Part shown: positions 61,930 through 64,000 of the stretch, in pieces
Layout: each line of letters starts with the position of its first letter
How positions within the stretch are numbered: the stretch's first letter is position 1
NCBI RefSeq assembly: GCF_900446215.1
Contig: NZ_UAQZ01000014.1
Span: 310,001 to 374,000 of the forward strand
DNA length: 64,000 nucleotides
Direction of reading: 5' to 3'
Origin: Burkholderia cenocepacia
GTDB taxonomy: Bacteria; Pseudomonadota; Gammaproteobacteria; Burkholderiales; Burkholderiaceae
The notes under the pieces: generated by a model
Told to the model about the DNA's origin: nothing
The model's database searches: none
The model's input: the letters and a program-made list of their open reading frames with translations, nothing else
Translations under genes and position numbers: made by a program

Positions 61930-61951
61930 GCGGCGGGCGTCCACCCGCCGC
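61930..61951. terminator. Hairpin between convergent genes
   Basis: GCGGCGGG (61930-61937) pairs with CCCGCCGC (61944-61951) over a six-base loop. It is in the 46-base gap between the kinase stop and the ABC permease stop. There is no T-run. Confidence 0.4.
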
Positions 61952-61970
61952 TGCCTGCCCGCCCCTTCGC

Positions 61971-63011
61971 TCAGCGCCGGCGCAACAGCGCGACGAAGAA
62001 CAGGCTGCCGAACAGTGCGGTCACGATGCCGATCGGCAGATCCTCCGGCGCCGCGAGCGTGCGCGCGGCGACATCGGCCCACACGAGCAGGATCGCGCCG
62101 GCCAGCGCGGTGACCGGCAGCAGCCGGCCGTGCTCGGCCCCGACGACGCGACGGCACAGATGCGGCGTCACGAGCCCGACGAAGCCGATCGCGCCGCTCA
62201 CCGCGACCATCGCGCCCGTCGCGAACGACGCGACGACGAACACCTCGCGCCGCATCCGCGCGCTCGGCACGCCGAGCGACGCGGCGGCGACATCGCCCGA
62301 CATCAGCGCATTCAGTTCGCGTCGACGCGCATAGAGCGCGCCGCCGGCGAGCACCGCGCACACGGCCGGCACCGGCAGCAGATCCCAGCGCGCGAGCCCG
62401 ACGCCGCCGAGCATCCAGAACAGCACCGACGACGCGGCGCGCTGGTCGCCGAGATACAGCAGCAGATTGCCGAACGCGGCCATCATGAACGACACCGACA
62501 CGCCCGCGAGCAGCAGCCGGTCCGATTCGAGCCGGCCGCCGCGGTAAGCGAGCGCGACCACGCAGCCGGTCGCCGCGAGCGCACCCGCGAACGCGGCGAC
62601 CGACAGCGTGAACGGGCCGAACGCCGCGCCGGCCACCACCGTGACCGCGATCGCGCCGAGCATCGCGCCCGCGCTCACGCCGAGCAGGTGCGGATCGGCC
62701 AGGCGGTTCGCGGTCGCCGCCTGCAACGCGACGCCGACCGTCGCCAGCGTCGCGCCGACGAGCGCCGCCAGCAGCGCACGCGGCATCCGGATCAGCCATA
62801 CGATGCTGTCGTCGCCCGATACCGCCGCGAATGCGTCGGCACCACCGAACGCCGACGCGGCGTGCGCGGCGACGATTCGTACGGCATCCGGCATCGCAAT
62901 CGACGCCGGACCGAACGCGGCCGACACGACGATCGACACGCCCAGCAGCACGGCCAGCATCGGCAGCACCACGCGCATGCGGGGCCGCGCCACCTGCCCG
63001 CGCACGCTCAT
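61971..63011 (-). CDS. FecCD-family iron/cobalamin ABC transporter permease
   Basis: Protein of 346 residues with about ten membrane helices of the BtuC/FecCD/FhuB family. Conserved blocks are RMPRALLAALVGATLATVGVALQ, NRLADPHLLGVSAGA, GAIGFVGLVTPHLCRR and ILLVWADVAARTL with LPIGIVTALFGSLFFVALL. It would import a siderophore, haem or cobalamin delivered by the binding protein encoded just before it. ATG 63011 overlaps that gene's stop (ATGA). The cognate ATPase is not downstream, because the next gene is the convergent kinase; it must lie elsewhere or beyond the right edge. Confidence 0.9.
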   Translation of the reverse strand: MSVRGQVARPRMRVVLPMLAVLLGVSIVVSAAFGPASIAMPDAVRIVAAHAASAFGGADAFAAVSGDDSIVWLIRMPRALLAALVGATLATVGVALQAATANRLADPHLLGVSAGAMLGAIAVTVVAGAAFGPFTLSVAAFAGALAATGCVVALAYRGGRLESDRLLLAGVSVSFMMAAFGNLLLYLGDQRAASSVLFWMLGGVGLARWDLLPVPAVCAVLAGGALYARRRELNALMSGDVAAASLGVPSARMRREVFVVASFATGAMVAVSGAIGFVGLVTPHLCRRVVGAEHGRLLPVTALAGAILLVWADVAARTLAAPEDLPIGIVTALFGSLFFVALLRRR

Positions 63012-63997
63012 CGTGCCGCGCCGGCGAATGCGGCCGGATACAGTGCGCGGGCGAGCGTCTCGACGGCCGCGACGTTCTCGGGGCCCGGCGTCGCCGCATC
63101 GTACGGAATCACGACGAAGCGCCGGTCGCGAATCGCGGCCACGCGCGCGAGCGCCGGCTGGCTCGACAGGAACTGCTGCTTCTGCGCGGCCGTGACCGCC
63201 GAATAGTCGACGATCACGATCACCTGCGGATCGCGCGCGACCACGCTTTCCCAACTCACCTGCGTCCAGCTGCGCGGCAGGTCGTCCATCACGTTGCGCG
63301 CGCCCGCCGCGGCGAGCAGCGCGGTCGGCATCGCGAGCCCGCCCGCCGTCATCGGCTTGTCGGTGCCGCTGTCGTACACGAACACGCGCAGCGGCGCCGG
63401 GCGCCCGATCGCGCGCGACACCGCCGCAAGCCGCGCGCGCATTCCGGCGACGACCTGCGCGGCGCGCGCATCGACGCCGAAGATACGGCCGAGATTGTTC
63501 AGGTCGCGGAACACGTCGTCGAACGACGCGGCCGACTGCTTCATCACGTGCGAACACGATTCGGTCAGTTCGTACGTGCGAATGCCGAACGGCGCGAGCG
63601 TCGCGGGCGTGACCGGCCCGCCGACGTGCATTCCGTAGTTCCAGCCCGCGAGATAGAAGTCGGCGCGCGCGGCGGCCAGCACTTCCAGCGACGGATACTG
63701 GCTCGCCAGTTCGGGCACGCCCCGCAACGCGTCACGCACGCGCGCGGTGCCCGTCTTCCAGCCGCCGATGCCCGTATAGCCGACGAGTCGATCCTTCAGG
63801 CCGAGCACGAGCATCATCTCGGTCAGGTTCACGTCGTTGCTCACCGCGCGCGTCGGCGCACGCTCGAACGTCACGTCGCGATCGCAACTGCGCACGGTCA
63901 CGGGATAGGCCCCCGCATGACCGGCCGCGCAGCCGAGCACGGCAGCGGCAACCAGCCGGCGGGAGATGGAGGACAAGGCAGCAAGCATGGCGGTCAT
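63008..63997 (-). CDS. Periplasmic substrate-binding protein for iron-complex/cobalamin ABC importer
   Basis: Protein of 329 residues. A signal peptide ends near AGA30. The TroA/FepB-like fold starts with VTFERAPTRAVSNDVNLTEMMLVLGLKDRLVGYTG and has the family's long central helix (DLNNLGRIFGVDARAAQVVAGMRARL). It captures the ligand and docks on the FecCD permease encoded next. ATG 63997 is very close to the right edge, so the ribosome site is cut off; ATG 63988 is equally possible. The ligand is unknown. Confidence 0.9.
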   Translation of the reverse strand: MTAMLAALSSISRRLVAAAVLGCAAGHAGAYPVTVRSCDRDVTFERAPTRAVSNDVNLTEMMLVLGLKDRLVGYTGIGGWKTGTARVRDALRGVPELASQYPSLEVLAAARADFYLAGWNYGMHVGGPVTPATLAPFGIRTYELTESCSHVMKQSAASFDDVFRDLNNLGRIFGVDARAAQVVAGMRARLAAVSRAIGRPAPLRVFVYDSGTDKPMTAGGLAMPTALLAAAGARNVMDDLPRSWTQVSWESVVARDPQVIVIVDYSAVTAAQKQQFLSSQPALARVAAIRDRRFVVIPYDAATPGPENVAAVETLARALYPAAFAGAAR

Positions 63998-64000
63998 TCC

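Noticed and set aside
1..64000. CRISPR arrays, tRNA or rRNA genes, insertion sequences, attachment sites
   Set aside because: No spaced repeats, cloverleaf sequences, transposase motifs or flanking duplications were seen in any intergenic region.

Overview
The window is GC-rich (roughly two-thirds G+C), densely coded and typical of a Burkholderia cepacia complex chromosome. The evidence is porin and lipoprotein types, orphan vgrG cassettes with DUF4123 and DUF3304 partners, and an E. coli-like cellulose operon. From memory, a similar gene order exists on chromosome 1 of B. cenocepacia; no database was searched. No rRNA, tRNA, insertion sequence, prophage or CRISPR array was seen.

Layout. (1) 1-12474, minus strand: a cellulose operon in the unusual order bcsB-bcsZ-bcsC-bcsE-bcsF-like-bcsQ-bcsA, most joints overlapping; bcsA runs off the left edge. 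(2) 13323-19695: a membrane-lipid module. On the minus strand are a CDP-alcohol phosphatidyltransferase-like protein, an alpha/beta hydrolase-methyltransferase fusion, a PAP2-dual-specificity phosphatase fusion and a small membrane protein. Divergent on the plus strand are an acyltransferase and CdsA. (3) 19736-29838: mixed metabolism and regulation. It holds a secreted protein, a LuxR-type regulator behind a C9 tract, a strong small-RNA candidate, a nitrilase-superfamily enzyme, a split AtuA-type pair with a CitMHS transporter and LysR regulator, a flavin reductase, a VOC protein with divergent LysR, and a ThuA-like secreted protein. (4) 29875-33993: a TonB receptor/FecR/ECF sigma iron system with a Fur box over the sigma-gene promoter. 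(5) 34482-37285: a porin, then a rare fusion of a VirB1-like transglycosylase with a VirB9/TrbG-like domain.

(6) 37351-57986: an orphan type VI secretion (T6SS) island without core apparatus genes. Two parallel cassettes, vgrG-DUF4123-(DUF805)-DUF3304 lipoprotein-DUF2235 (Tle1-type) lipase, flank an evolved VgrG that carries a C-terminal HExxH metallopeptidase domain and a translationally coupled exported protein, its likely immunity factor. One lipase keeps its catalytic motifs; the other has lost the Ser and His. Divergently, a PAAR tip protein precedes a membrane-anchored thiolase-fold protein of unknown role. (7) 58209-61924: an I78-like inhibitor lipoprotein, a MipA/OmpV outer-membrane protein and a divergent RstAB-like two-component system, with three helically phased ATTGT repeats between them. 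(8) 61971-63997: an iron or cobalamin-type ABC permease and binding protein, with no ATPase in view.

The strongest candidates for under-described biology are the VgrG-metallopeptidase/immunity pair, the PAAR-linked pseudo-thiolase, the catalytically degenerate lipase cassette, the lipid module built around an Asn-substituted phosphatidyltransferase, the VirB1-VirB9 fusion, and the C-rich-loop small RNA.
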